A DNA stretch of 27,712 nucleotides from DASWIG01 sp965371445 (lineage in GTDB: Bacteria; Acidobacteriota; Thermoanaerobaculia; Multivoradales; J023), in NCBI GenBank assembly GCA_965371445.1, contig CBDUYN010000138.1:1-27712 (forward strand), in the 5' to 3' direction. Positions 7,103 to 15,926 of the stretch are shown piece after piece (positions within the stretch are counted from its first letter, which is position 1; each line of letters begins with the position of its first letter). Under the pieces are notes generated by a model. It was not told the DNA's origin and did no database searches. It was given only the letters and a program-made list of their open reading frames with translations. The position numbers and the translations under genes are program-made.

Positions 7103-9256
7103 CTAGTCTTCTTTCAACACCTGCAGGATCGGCGTGATGGTCGCGTGCCTACCGTTGACCGTAACGGCGAGGTACATCGGATGGAGGCCCTCGAAGGGAT
7201 TGCCGGCGAGGACGACCTGTTGGCGCCGATCATCGTTCTCCAGGGGACAGAGGAGGTCGGGGTCGCCGAGTCGGAACGGTTCTATGGGGAGCCTGTAGGC
7301 CACACTGCCGGCCACCAGAGTGAAGTCGTCAATCTCGGTCGGCATCCCCTCGATTCGAAAGCAGGGATCGAACTCGAGAACGAGTGTCCCCGGGCTGCCC
7401 TCGGTGTAACGGCAGTCGGGATTGTGGTTCGATCCGGGCTGAGGGCCCAGCCAGGGCTGTGCGGCGATATCGAACGGCCATCGCTGGGGGCAGAGGTTCT
7501 TGTCCTGGGAGGGCTTCTCTTTGTAGGCGAGGACCTGGGGCTCGCAATCCAGGACGTTCTCGAACGTGGAGAGCGCGTTGAGCTTAACGGTGTTTATCAG
7601 CGAAGCTCGGATGGGTAAATCGGACGGCTTTCCTGCCAACGGAAACGTAGGAGATTTGACGAAGATCCGCCTTGCCGTAGTAGGGAGAGGACAGTTGTGC
7701 TTCGGTTCCCAACAGAAGTCGACGAGTTGCTCTGCCGGATGACCTGCTGCATATTCTGCGGCGCCCTTCCACAGCTCATCCATCACGTCGAAGGAGCCCA
7801 GGTCAGCTGTTTTGTCCCACTGGACGGCGGCGGCGGCGGAGACGACCAGAGTGGCGACCGAAGTTCCCGTCAACGTCCTCAGCACAGGCGGCGAAGATTC
7901 TTCGTCCAGGGGGGCTGCATGGTCTCCAAACGCCACCAGCCGAGGTGTGGCCTGGGGTTTCGCGTTGGACAAGATCAGGCCGCCTTCCTGGACGCCGCCC
8001 ACGGCGAAAAGGAGCGGCTTGTAGGTCGTGTTGAAGGCATAGGAGCGTGGCTCTTCACCCAGCAGGGCTTGGCACTGCTCGTCAGTCGGAGCTGGAAGCT
8101 GCTCCCAGGCGGCGGGCAAAATGGGTTTTTCGAGAGACGGAGGACCGGCGCGCCGATTACCGGCCGCAGCTACCACCAAAGCTCCATGGCAGACCACTGC
8201 CGCGATCGGATCGCGAACCACGGCGACGTCTGTGCCGTAGATCCCTTCCCAGCCGACAGAAAGATTCAGAATCAACTTTGGCCTTCCCGGTTCCGGAATC
8301 GCCAACCAGTCAGCCAACGCTCGCCAGATCGCGTCTCCGAACTCGCTCCAGTAACCAAAGAGCCCCCCGGTCTTCGGATTATTCTCTATCTTCAACAACA
8401 CTTCATTCGGCGTCGGGCCTTTTGGCTGGACTCTATAGGTCCGCATGAGCGCCCGCCGGGACGTGATCTCGGCGGCGCCACCCAGGAGATCCGTCGCCAG
8501 GTTGGCCAGGACCCAACCGTGAGGCGAGCACTCAAGGTCCCCTTCCTTGGTCTGGGGCGGACAGGCCTCGTTCTCCGGTTTCGTGCTGTCCTGGACGGAA
8601 TCTACGATCACCAAACGCACCGGCTCGGACAAGAGCTGTTTCGAGGACGCTCCGGCCTCCTGGAGGAAGCGGTTCTGCAGAGCGTCTCCCAGGCCCTGCG
8701 GTGGGAATAGGGTCTCGGCGGCCGGCCCGACCACTCGACAGTCCCGGTCGATCCTCGTGAAGTAGTCCTGACCGATCTTCTCGAAGTCGTCCCGACCGAT
8801 TCTCTCGTAGGGTTCCCGATCGCTCGACTTGAGCGGGTCGTAATACACCCTTCCCTTTTTGTCGATGACTGCCAGTCTTTCTCTCGGGTCTTGCCCCACG
8901 AAGAGGCAATATCGTTGAAGCCCGAGTGGCACTTTTGTTCGAGACGAGAGGAAAAGCGGTTGCCAGGGGTCGGGACATCTCCTGGTCTCCTCAGACGTAG
9001 CTTCCCCGTCACCACGGCGCTCGGTGCTCCCTCCGCCATCGGAGGTCGTGTCGCCTTCAAGTTTCTTTTCGTTGAGAACCCCGATCCACCTGTCCCCCGC
9101 ACAAGCCGCGGAGAGATCCACCTCCGCGGCAAGCGGCGGCGGAGTCTCCGGGCAGCACACTTTCCACACCAGAACGAGGGAGACGATCAGGATCAGCGTC
9201 GCGACCCACGGCCACCAGCTGCCGAGCTTCGGATTCTTTTCGTCAGCACGCATCAT
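7103..9256 (-). CDS. Membrane-anchored subtilisin-like (S8) serine protease
   Basis: This 717-residue protein has one N-terminal membrane helix (about residues 16-32, WPWVATLILIVSLVLVW) preceded by basic residues, so the large C-terminal part should face the periplasm. A divergent subtilase domain spans about 210-490. The catalytic order D-H-(N)-S is visible: Asp219 in RLVIVDS, His246 in CSPHGWVLANLATDLLG, oxyanion Asn367 in VVAAAGN, and Ser466 in LTGTSVATLVVSAAAA. Paired cysteines around the domain could form disulfides. The last 220 residues are of unknown fold. AAGGAGG precedes two adjacent ATGs (9256 and 9253); the second has better spacing. The gene follows the zinc-finger/CHAT gene by 45 bp and is last in the operon, suggesting that it acts with the CHAT protease. 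The target is unknown. Confidence 0.85.
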   Translation of the reverse strand: MMRADEKNPKLGSWWPWVATLILIVSLVLVWKVCCPETPPPLAAEVDLSAACAGDRWIGVLNEKKLEGDTTSDGGGSTERRGDGEATSEETRRCPDPWQPLFLSSRTKVPLGLQRYCLFVGQDPRERLAVIDKKGRVYYDPLKSSDREPYERIGRDDFEKIGQDYFTRIDRDCRVVGPAAETLFPPQGLGDALQNRFLQEAGASSKQLLSEPVRLVIVDSVQDSTKPENEACPPQTKEGDLECSPHGWVLANLATDLLGGAAEITSRRALMRTYRVQPKGPTPNEVLLKIENNPKTGGLFGYWSEFGDAIWRALADWLAIPEPGRPKLILNLSVGWEGIYGTDVAVVRDPIAAVVCHGALVVAAAGNRRAGPPSLEKPILPAAWEQLPAPTDEQCQALLGEEPRSYAFNTTYKPLLFAVGGVQEGGLILSNAKPQATPRLVAFGDHAAPLDEESSPPVLRTLTGTSVATLVVSAAAAVQWDKTADLGSFDVMDELWKGAAEYAAGHPAEQLVDFCWEPKHNCPLPTTARRIFVKSPTFPLAGKPSDLPIRASLINTVKLNALSTFENVLDCEPQVLAYKEKPSQDKNLCPQRWPFDIAAQPWLGPQPGSNHNPDCRYTEGSPGTLVLEFDPCFRIEGMPTEIDDFTLVAGSVAYRLPIEPFRLGDPDLLCPLENDDRRQQVVLAGNPFEGLHPMYLAVTVNGRHATITPILQVLKED

Positions 9257-9301
9257 TTCCTCCTTTACTAGCGACTTAGCTGCCAGGTCGCGCGAGACGG
9301 T

Positions 9302-12300
9302 TTAGCGCTTGAGGACCCGAAATTTCCGCCAATCGGATTCCGGAGCCTGGTCTCGACGTTCCAACTGCGCCTTTCGAAGTGCGGCGGCGAGCGTCGTCGA
9401 CGCGTCCCAGTGGCGATAAAGGGCCGCGCTCAAAGCGGCGGCGTCCGCGTCCGAGACTTTCTCGGTGACGGCCACCACGCTCTCCGCGCCAGCGACCAGG
9501 AACGCCTGGGCGAGGCCGATGCTGGGCAGCGGCGCCGTCCGGTCGTCGCGGCCGGTTTCGCAGCCGGAAAGCACCACCCAGCGGGGGACACGAGGCGAAG
9601 CCAGGATGTCGTCGACGCTCAGGCGTCCGCCGCCGGCCAGCTTCACGTGGCTGTCCCAGCCCCGGCTGTCCTCGTCGAAGTCGGCGTGACTGGCTAGGTG
9701 GAGCAGAGCGACGTCGCCCAGCCTGCGACGCACTCCCGGCGCGGACGCCTCGTCGCCCGCGAGATACTCGACCTGCCAGGCGCCGGACCGGGATTCGAGG
9801 GCGTTCCGGACCTCCCTGCCTTCGGCCAGCGCCTCGAGCAGCCCGGGACCGGCGACGACCAATGCTTCGCGGGAAGTTGGCGGGGCTTCCATGGGAAGAG
9901 CGGGAAGGTCCAGACGGTAGACGACAGGCGCGTGGTCCAGCAGGAGGCCGCCGGCAAAAGGCAAGGCGTGGAAATCGACGGCGCGCAAAGAGCCGTAGGG
10001 AATCACCTGCACCTCCTCCGCTCCCCGGATCTTCTCGGCGAAAGGCTCGAGGAGCAGGGAGGAGAACTCTTCCTCCGGAGGGTTTTCCGCGGCCGCCTCG
10101 ACGCGGAGAGCGGTCACGCCCTCCTCGTCGGCTGCGAAGGCGGCCCAACCCAGAGGCAGGGGATGGTAGGCGAGAAGCACCGTTTTCCGAGCGGGGGGCG
10201 CCAGCTCTCGGCTGTCCGGCGTGGGGTCTTCCGCGGCAGTGGCGAGCCGGTCGAGCAGCCCGCGCAGCTCCCGGTGCTGCTGTTCGATTTCCTCCATGAG
10301 GCGTTCTTCTTCGTCACCGGGCAAACCCTTCCAGATCCTTGCCGCGAGCTCCTCGATCTCGTTCCGCGTGTCCCGGTAGGAGTCGACAGCTCGCTCCCAT
10401 CGATCCCGGTCGGCCCCCAGGTCGGCGATGCGCGCGCTCACGCGCAGCCGGCGCAGGGCTCGGGCCGCGGCGCGCCGCGTGACGTCCAGCGCCTCGCCTT
10501 CACGGCCCGCCCGCAGCAGGAGGTCGAGGTAGAATCGTGTCGCGTTCTCACGTTGGCCGATGAACCTCTCGCGGCCCGCATGCATCGGGACCAACAAGCT
10601 CTCCCGATCGAGCAGGCTTTCGGCCCCGGCACAGGCTTCGAGAGCGTCGCCGGTGCGTCCCAGACCCGCGAGGGCCGCCGCGCGTCCGAAGGCCGCGCGC
10701 CAGGCCGCTTCGGGCGAGGAGCTGAGCTCGGCCCGTCGCCGGAGGTCGTCGTAGAGGTCGAGGGCCCGTTCCGCCTTGCCTTCGGCCAGAGAGATACGGG
10801 CCTCGACGTCGAGCTGCCACAGCGCCAGGCGCGGAAACGCTTCCGGATCGACCTTTGCCCGCTCCAAGTGACGGCGGGCCTCCTCCGGCTCCCGCGCATG
10901 GAGCGCCGCCAGAGCGCGGTTGAGGCGCAAGTTGGGCAAGTCCTCCGGGGAGACGCAGGTCCCCTCGCCCCGCGCCTCCTCCTCCAGGAAGATTCGCTCC
11001 GCTTCGTCCAGCAGAGCCGCGGGATCGGGGCCGTCCACCGGGCGTCCGGCTTCGAGAGAGAGCAGCCCGGTCCAAGCCCGGTTCATCTGGAAACGGGCGC
11101 AGTCGCAAGCTTCAAACACCGAAGCCCCGCCTCCGTCTCTGCACAAATCTGCGATTCGCGGCTGCCTCCTGGAGTAGAGAGCGGCGGCGGCGTCTACCAG
11201 GCCCACGGTGTGCAGCTGCCGCGCCAGGATGTCCTCGGCGAAGGTTTGCTTGCGGATCAAGCCGGCCCGTTCCGCCTCGCGGGCGGCCCGGGTCATCCAG
11301 GCCAGGGCGGCGCGGTAGTCGCCCGTCTCCTCGCCGAGAAGACCGCGGACGTAGGCCACGGAATTGCGCGACTCGGCGGATCCGGCGGTGGCGTCGACAG
11401 GCAGGGAGTCGAGCAGCTCGCGAGCTTCTGAGAAGCGTTTCTCCTGGATGAGGTAGAAGGTGAAACCGGCGGCGTCCCGGATCTGGTCGAAGAGGCGGCC
11501 CGTCCTCCGGTGCAAACCGATAGCTTGGCGGTAGTACTTGTCGCCGAGCTCTGCGCCGCCGATGCGGCGCTCGATCCGGGCCAGGAGGCTCAGGGCGGCA
11601 CCGGCGTCGACGGCATCCGGCCCGGAGAGCCGCGGCTCCAGCAGACGGCGGGCTCCCTCCCAATCTTCGCTGTCATAGCGTTCTTTGGCGGCCACCAGCC
11701 ACTCCGGCGGCGGAGCGTGCTCAAGCTCGAGGACCCAGATCGACCGTGTCTCTTCCTGACGGACCTCCACGACCAGCTCTGTCGTCCACCTTCCCACCTC
11801 GATCTCGTAGCGGAAACCGCCTTGGACCTGGGTCGCGGGATAGGGCTTCCTCCAGTGTCCGGCTTCGATCCGGATTTCCTCTTCTCGGTGATGCCTCACC
11901 CACAGAGTCAACCGGCGATCGTGGCGCAGATGACAGATCGGTCCGACCACGATCGTCCGGCATCCGGCGTACTCGATCCGGGGGCCGTCGTCGTCTGCTG
12001 TCCAGGCGCTGCTCGGGGGCCGGTCCGCGCTCTCTTCGACCCGGATCTTCCGTTGGAAAGCGATCCATCTGCTGCCTCGCGACATGTCGCTCGTGGCGAG
12101 GTCTCTTGCAAGGCGGCGCCGTGATGGAAGCGCGCCGGGCCGCGCCACGACGCTCACCAGGTGGCTCTCGCCGACCGGCAGCCGGAGATCCGTGTCCAGG
12201 ATCCCATCCAAGGAGACCACGCCGTCGTGGCGGACTTCCAGTGTCGAGGCGCTCAAGGCGTGCAACTCGGCGCCCCGGCGCACGTAGGCGCGGGCCGTGA

Positions 12301-12793
12301 TCGGGTCGTCGGCCTCGGTATCCGGTTGCATCCTGAGACTAAGCCGGTGGCCGATCGCGAAGAGCGGAGCCTCCTCCGCCGTGACAGCTTCCACGGCACG
12401 GATCCGGGTGGACTCTCCGCTCAGACGCGGGGGACCGTATTCGGGCAACGGGGTGCCGCGCGGCCAGACGAAGAGGAGCACGACCGCCGCGACCGCGGCC
12501 GCCGCGGCGATCCAGCGGCGACGCCGCGCGGCTCGATAGGGCGCGATCGGCACGACCTTCGAGCGGGGAGCCACGGCGGCATCGGCGGTGAACGCGTCAA
12601 GCTCGAGGAGGAGCCTGGCGCACTCCGGGCAGAGCACCAGGTGATCCTGAAGGCGTTTCGCCTCCTCTTCCTCGAGCTCGTCGGCGTGATAGGCCACGAG
12701 CTCATCCGGGCCGGGATGAGGCCCCAGGCCGCGGCGTTTCTCCTCGACCACCGCTGCCAGGACCGACCGCCAATCAAGCCGCTTCTCAGACAC
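9302..12793 (-). CDS. Anti-sigma zinc finger-TM-TPR-CHAT protease fusion
   Basis: This 1163-residue protein has three parts. Residues 30-66 form a zinc-finger anti-sigma domain with H51-x3-C55-x2-C58 (DHLVLCPECA). A membrane helix at about 94-110 follows four arginines, implying N-in topology. About 360-830 is helical and TPR-like (YDSEDWEGARRLLEPRLSGP, KYYRQAIGLHRRTGR, ALDLYDDLRRRAE). The C-terminus (about 870-1163) is a CHAT caspase-like domain with catalytic His1036 in LLHLASHADF and Cys1078 in VVLSGCETGR. The start is a GTG that overlaps the end of the sigma-factor gene by 8 nt, with GAGGGAG upstream, so the two are translationally coupled. The zinc finger should hold the upstream sigma factor while TPR and CHAT lie across the membrane. 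CHAT proteins are known proteases in bacterial conflict and cell-death systems; the substrate here is unknown. Confidence 0.9.
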   Translation of the reverse strand: MSEKRLDWRSVLAAVVEEKRRGLGPHPGPDELVAYHADELEEEEAKRLQDHLVLCPECARLLLELDAFTADAAVAPRSKVVPIAPYRAARRRRWIAAAAAVAAVVLLFVWPRGTPLPEYGPPRLSGESTRIRAVEAVTAEEAPLFAIGHRLSLRMQPDTEADDPITARAYVRRGAELHALSASTLEVRHDGVVSLDGILDTDLRLPVGESHLVSVVARPGALPSRRRLARDLATSDMSRGSRWIAFQRKIRVEESADRPPSSAWTADDDGPRIEYAGCRTIVVGPICHLRHDRRLTLWVRHHREEEIRIEAGHWRKPYPATQVQGGFRYEIEVGRWTTELVVEVRQEETRSIWVLELEHAPPPEWLVAAKERYDSEDWEGARRLLEPRLSGPDAVDAGAALSLLARIERRIGGAELGDKYYRQAIGLHRRTGRLFDQIRDAAGFTFYLIQEKRFSEARELLDSLPVDATAGSAESRNSVAYVRGLLGEETGDYRAALAWMTRAAREAERAGLIRKQTFAEDILARQLHTVGLVDAAAALYSRRQPRIADLCRDGGGASVFEACDCARFQMNRAWTGLLSLEAGRPVDGPDPAALLDEAERIFLEEEARGEGTCVSPEDLPNLRLNRALAALHAREPEEARRHLERAKVDPEAFPRLALWQLDVEARISLAEGKAERALDLYDDLRRRAELSSSPEAAWRAAFGRAAALAGLGRTGDALEACAGAESLLDRESLLVPMHAGRERFIGQRENATRFYLDLLLRAGREGEALDVTRRAAARALRRLRVSARIADLGADRDRWERAVDSYRDTRNEIEELAARIWKGLPGDEEERLMEEIEQQHRELRGLLDRLATAAEDPTPDSRELAPPARKTVLLAYHPLPLGWAAFAADEEGVTALRVEAAAENPPEEEFSSLLLEPFAEKIRGAEEVQVIPYGSLRAVDFHALPFAGGLLLDHAPVVYRLDLPALPMEAPPTSREALVVAGPGLLEALAEGREVRNALESRSGAWQVEYLAGDEASAPGVRRRLGDVALLHLASHADFDEDSRGWDSHVKLAGGGRLSVDDILASPRVPRWVVLSGCETGRDDRTAPLPSIGLAQAFLVAGAESVVAVTEKVSDADAAALSAALYRHWDASTTLAAALRKAQLERRDQAPESDWRKFRVLKR

Positions 12794-13469
12794 GTTGCTC
12801 CCTCGGCCTCAGATCGGTCTGGTGTTCGTCGTCAAGCTCGAAAAGGCTTCCGAGCTTGGCCTTCAGCTTGGCTCGGGCATGGCTGAGATGAGCTTTCACC
12901 GTGCCCTGCGCGATTCTCAAGATCACCGCGATCTCCTGTGTTTTCAATCCCTGGTAGTAGTACAAGAGCACGCATTTGAGCTCCTTCTCGGGAAGCTCGT
13001 CGATCGCCCTCCGTACCCTTTGGCGGACCTCCTGGTCGAGCAGCCGGTCGAGCTGCCGGGGCGGCCGGGCGGTCCGTTCCCGTACCTCGTCGATCTCCTC
13101 CAGGGGCTGCGGGTTCTGGGGCCGCTTTCGGGCACGTTTGTAGCGCTCGTTCCTCAGCCAGGTCGTGCGGGCGATCTTCCAGATCCAGCCGACCCAGGAT
13201 TCGAACAGGCGGTCACCGCCTTGAAAGGCCTCCACATCCTGAAAGATCCTTTGAAAGGTCTCCTGGTTTAGGTCCCGGCCCTCCTCGGCGCTGGCCCCCC
13301 AGCTGATGAGCTGACGCGTCAGCGGAGCGGAGAAGCGGCGGAAGAGGAAGTCGAAGCTGTCTTCGACCTGGATGCCGGCGCGGAGATTTCGCACCGCTTG
13401 CTCGATTCGTTGCCGGTCGCCGCTTCCGGCGCCATCACCGGGCGCGGATTGTGTGGGACCTGTGGCCAT
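12786..13469 (-). CDS. ECF-type RNA polymerase sigma factor
   Basis: This 227-residue protein has sigma region 2 (about residues 35-115: DFLFRRFSAPL, DLNQETFQRIFQDV, FESWVGWIWKIARTTWLRNE) and sigma region 4 with a helix-turn-helix (LPEKELKCVLLYYYQGLKTQ, then EIAVILRIAQGTVKAHLSHA). These are the two domains of ECF (extracytoplasmic function) sigma factors. The linker is basic and long (YKRARKRPQNPQPLEEIDEV). ATG 13469 is chosen over a GTG 72 nt upstream because the extra residues are low-complexity; its SD (AAAGAAG) is weak. It overlaps the zinc-finger/CHAT gene, the classic sigma/anti-sigma arrangement. The target promoter cannot be read from this window. Confidence 0.9.
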   Translation of the reverse strand: MATGPTQSAPGDGAGSGDRQRIEQAVRNLRAGIQVEDSFDFLFRRFSAPLTRQLISWGASAEEGRDLNQETFQRIFQDVEAFQGGDRLFESWVGWIWKIARTTWLRNERYKRARKRPQNPQPLEEIDEVRERTARPPRQLDRLLDQEVRQRVRRAIDELPEKELKCVLLYYYQGLKTQEIAVILRIAQGTVKAHLSHARAKLKAKLGSLFELDDEHQTDLRPREQRV

Positions 13470-13652
13470 GACTTCTTTGGCTCTCGGACATACCAAACCG
13501 GAGCTTTCGCCGCCCGAAGAGGTACGACGGCGGGGCTCCACCGAATCGACTACGGGTGTGTTGCGGTCCGTAGAGTATCAGAGTGAAGTCCCCGTGATAG
13601 CCTCAGGCCTGAGGAGACTCGTGACCGCGGACGGCGCCTGCTGCCGAGCCCG

Positions 13653-13675
13653 GTAGGCAGGCGGAGCCTGCCTAC
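13653..13675. repeat. REP-like hairpin at the namZ 3' end
   Basis: A 9-bp perfect stem (GTAGGCAGG and CCTGCCTAC around CGGAG) overlaps the namZ stop codon. Its reverse complement core, GGCAGG-CTCCG-CCTGCC, recurs at 18835-18851, so it belongs to a dispersed palindrome family. It could also end namZ transcripts, though no T-run follows. Confidence 0.65.
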
Positions 13676-14844
13676 GACGGATACAGGAGGACCTCTTGCC
13701 GTGCTTCGCGGAAGGCGGCTTCGTCGTTGGCCCAGCGGGCGGTCCAGTCGTCCGGAGGGCTCCCTTCTTCGAGGAGGCGGCGGAATTCGTCGCTGCCGGT
13801 CAGGAGGTCGATCGTTGGGGTGTCGCCCACGAACTCGTAGGGCGCCACGCGCCATTCGAAATGTTTTCCGAGATGACGGTAGATCGCCGCCACCAGCTCG
13901 ACGCCGGTCCGGTACGACGCAAAGCTTCCCGGGTCCGTCACCACGACCTCGACTCCGCCGCAGATCTCGCCCGAGAGCTTCTGGAACTGAGGACGGAAAT
14001 ACGTCGGCAGAAAGCTCACCCCGGGTAGCTGCCGATCCTCGAGCTCCTGGACGAGCTTCGGCGGATCGATCCCCGGCGTTCCGACCAGCTGGAACGGGCG
14101 CGTCGTGCCGCGTCCTTCCGAAAGCTCGGTGGCCTCGACGAGGCAGCCGCCTGGGAAGACGAGGACGGTTTGAAGCGTCGGTATGTTGGGCGAAGGGGCG
14201 ATCCAGGGGAGGCCGGTCTCCTTCCAGCTCATGGCGCGCCGCCAGCCCTCCATCTCGATGACGCGGGGCCGCTCGTCCCATCCGCGCGCCTCGTAGAGGA
14301 CGATCTCGCCGAGCGTCAGGCCGTGGCGTACCGGCATGTGAAAGGCGCCGACGAAGGATTCGAAACCTTTTTTCAAAGTGTTGCCCTCGACCACCACGCC
14401 GCCGAGCGGGTTGGGCCGGTCGAGGACCCAGACCTCGACCCCGGCGCCGAGCGCCACCTCGGCGGCCCAGACGGCCGTGGCGGCGTAGGTGTAGTAGCGG
14501 CTGCCGACGTCCTGGAGGTCGATGAGGAGGAGGTCGAGGCCGGCGAAGGCCTCGGGCCGTGGACGAAGGCTCGATTCGGTCTCGCCGTAAAGCGACAGGA
14601 CCGGAGCGCCGGTCCAGGGGTCGGGCTGGTCGGCGCTGGCGATCATGTCCTGCTCGACGCCGTAGTAGCCGTGCTCGGGGCCGAAAAGCGCTGTGGGTGC
14701 GCCGGCGTCGGAGGCGGCGAGCGCCAGGTGGAGCGGACGGACGTCTCGGGTGACCGAAGCGCCGTGGGCGAGGAGGCCGTAGCGCCGTCCGGCGAGGACG
14801 GAAGGGTCGGCGAGGAGGCGGTCGCAGCCGGTACGGACTTTCAT
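13672..14844 (-). CDS. namZ: Exo-beta-N-acetylmuramidase NamZ-like (DUF1343)
   Basis: This 390-residue protein carries the full DUF1343 signature: FGPEHGYYG (54-62), DLQDVGSRYYTY (109-120), DRPNPLGG, WIAPSPNIPT (214-223) and LSEGRGTTRPF (241-251), ending in LLYP as family members do. The family (CAZy GH171) includes Bacillus subtilis NamZ, which removes terminal MurNAc from peptidoglycan fragments during cell-wall recycling. No signal peptide is seen, so this version is probably cytoplasmic or exported by another route. The ATG follows a TATCAT -10-like box by only 6 nt, suggesting a leaderless or nearly leaderless transcript. It is divergent from the sigma-like gene with 20 bp between start codons. 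Family assignment is strong; activity is inferred. Confidence 0.9.
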   Translation of the reverse strand: MKVRTGCDRLLADPSVLAGRRYGLLAHGASVTRDVRPLHLALAASDAGAPTALFGPEHGYYGVEQDMIASADQPDPWTGAPVLSLYGETESSLRPRPEAFAGLDLLLIDLQDVGSRYYTYAATAVWAAEVALGAGVEVWVLDRPNPLGGVVVEGNTLKKGFESFVGAFHMPVRHGLTLGEIVLYEARGWDERPRVIEMEGWRRAMSWKETGLPWIAPSPNIPTLQTVLVFPGGCLVEATELSEGRGTTRPFQLVGTPGIDPPKLVQELEDRQLPGVSFLPTYFRPQFQKLSGEICGGVEVVVTDPGSFASYRTGVELVAAIYRHLGKHFEWRVAPYEFVGDTPTIDLLTGSDEFRRLLEEGSPPDDWTARWANDEAAFREARQEVLLYPS

Positions 14845-14849
14845 CAGGC

Positions 14850-14856
14850 TATGATA
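14850..14856. promoter_or_regulatory. Shared -10 element for divergent leaderless starts
   Basis: TATGATA reads TATGAT on the plus strand, 9 nt before the ATG at 14865, and TATCAT on the minus strand, 6 nt before the namZ ATG at 14844. With only 20 bp between the two start codons, both -35 regions must lie inside the opposite gene. No SD is seen for either gene, consistent with leaderless initiation from one symmetric promoter. Confidence 0.45.
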
Positions 14857-14864
14857 CCCGGACG

Positions 14865-15926
14865 ATGCCTCGGGACGACCTCGCTTTCACCACCTACGTC
14901 CGAGCGCTGCGCTCGGACGAGGAGCCTTCGTCCGCCGTCTTCGAGGCGATGTGGAAGAAGCTGCGCCGTCTGCTCGCCGCCGAGCTCCGGAGGCGAGCTC
15001 TGTGGAACGCTCCGCCGAGCTATCTCGGCGTCTACGGAGCGAGCGGGTGGACGGATCCGGAGGCTATTGAAGAGCTCCTCGTCGATAGCTACGAGGCGGT
15101 CTTCGTCGACCGCATGAGAAGCCTGGAGGCGCTCCTCGACGATGAAGGAGCTCAGATCGACGCCCTCTGTGTCCGCAATCTCCGCTACGTCCTCCACGAA
15201 CGTCAAAAGAGGCACGACCCGCTGGGTCATCGCCTCTTCGGCGTGCTGCGGAGCGCCGTGCGCCGGGCTGTGGAGGCCGGAATGCTTCACGTCCTCGACG
15301 GCGATCCCAGGATCGGGACCGCGACGCTCCTGGGGTTCGCGACCTGGGCCGAACCAGCCGGGAACACAGACCTCGCCGAGCCGGTGGCGACGTGGCTCGA
15401 AGACGTGTTGCCGGATCTCGTGACGGCGCCGCCGTCGGGGCTGAAAGAGGTGGAAGAGGCGTTGTGCCGTCGGCTGCGGTGCCTGGCCGACTCGGGCGTC
15501 GAGACCTTTCGTTTCAAGGACGTCCTCGATCCGCTCCGAAGCGCCGTTCTCAAGTGGCGCGACGCGATCTGGCAGTCGGAGGCCGACGACGCCGACGGAG
15601 AGCTCGCGGCCCTCTCCGGGCGGCTGCGTCCCGACGGCTACGAGGAACGGCAGTTCTTCGACGCTGTCGTCGAATGCGTCTCGGCGGCTCTGCCGCGGAC
15701 GGTCAAGACGAAAAAGAGCGGCGATCAGCTCGAGAGGTACTGGCAGTTCCTGCGCGGGCTCGTGGCCGAGGACCGCGCCGACGAGGTCCCCTCGCAACGG
15801 AAGATCGGCGAGCTCCTGGGGATTCAGCGGACCCGCATCCCGGAATTCCACGAGATCCTGGGACGCGAGCTCGAACGCTGCCGGAAGGCCTGCCGCCTCC
15901 CGGCTGAGAGAGGAGGTGCGGCGTGA
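14865..15926 (+). CDS. Sigma-factor-like DNA-binding protein
   Basis: This 353-residue protein is not a standard family member. Residues about 62-120 resemble sigma region 2 (DPEAIEELLVDSYEAVFVD ... VRNLRYVLHERQKRHDPLG), and a C-terminal helix-turn-helix is visible at about 305-335 (PSQRKIGELLGIQRTRIPEF). The roughly 180-residue insertion between them is longer than in ECF sigma factors. Its stop overlaps the GTG start of the next gene (GTGA), a tight operon and the usual sigma/anti-sigma layout. It may act as an alternative sigma factor or a sigma-derived regulator. The start has no SD; the TATGAT box just upstream suggests a leaderless message. Residues 132-139 (VRRAVEAG) recur at the head of the chimeric remnant at 17816. 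Confidence 0.65.
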   Translation: MPRDDLAFTTYVRALRSDEEPSSAVFEAMWKKLRRLLAAELRRRALWNAPPSYLGVYGASGWTDPEAIEELLVDSYEAVFVDRMRSLEALLDDEGAQIDALCVRNLRYVLHERQKRHDPLGHRLFGVLRSAVRRAVEAGMLHVLDGDPRIGTATLLGFATWAEPAGNTDLAEPVATWLEDVLPDLVTAPPSGLKEVEEALCRRLRCLADSGVETFRFKDVLDPLRSAVLKWRDAIWQSEADDADGELAALSGRLRPDGYEERQFFDAVVECVSAALPRTVKTKKSGDQLERYWQFLRGLVAEDRADEVPSQRKIGELLGIQRTRIPEFHEILGRELERCRKACRLPAERGGAA

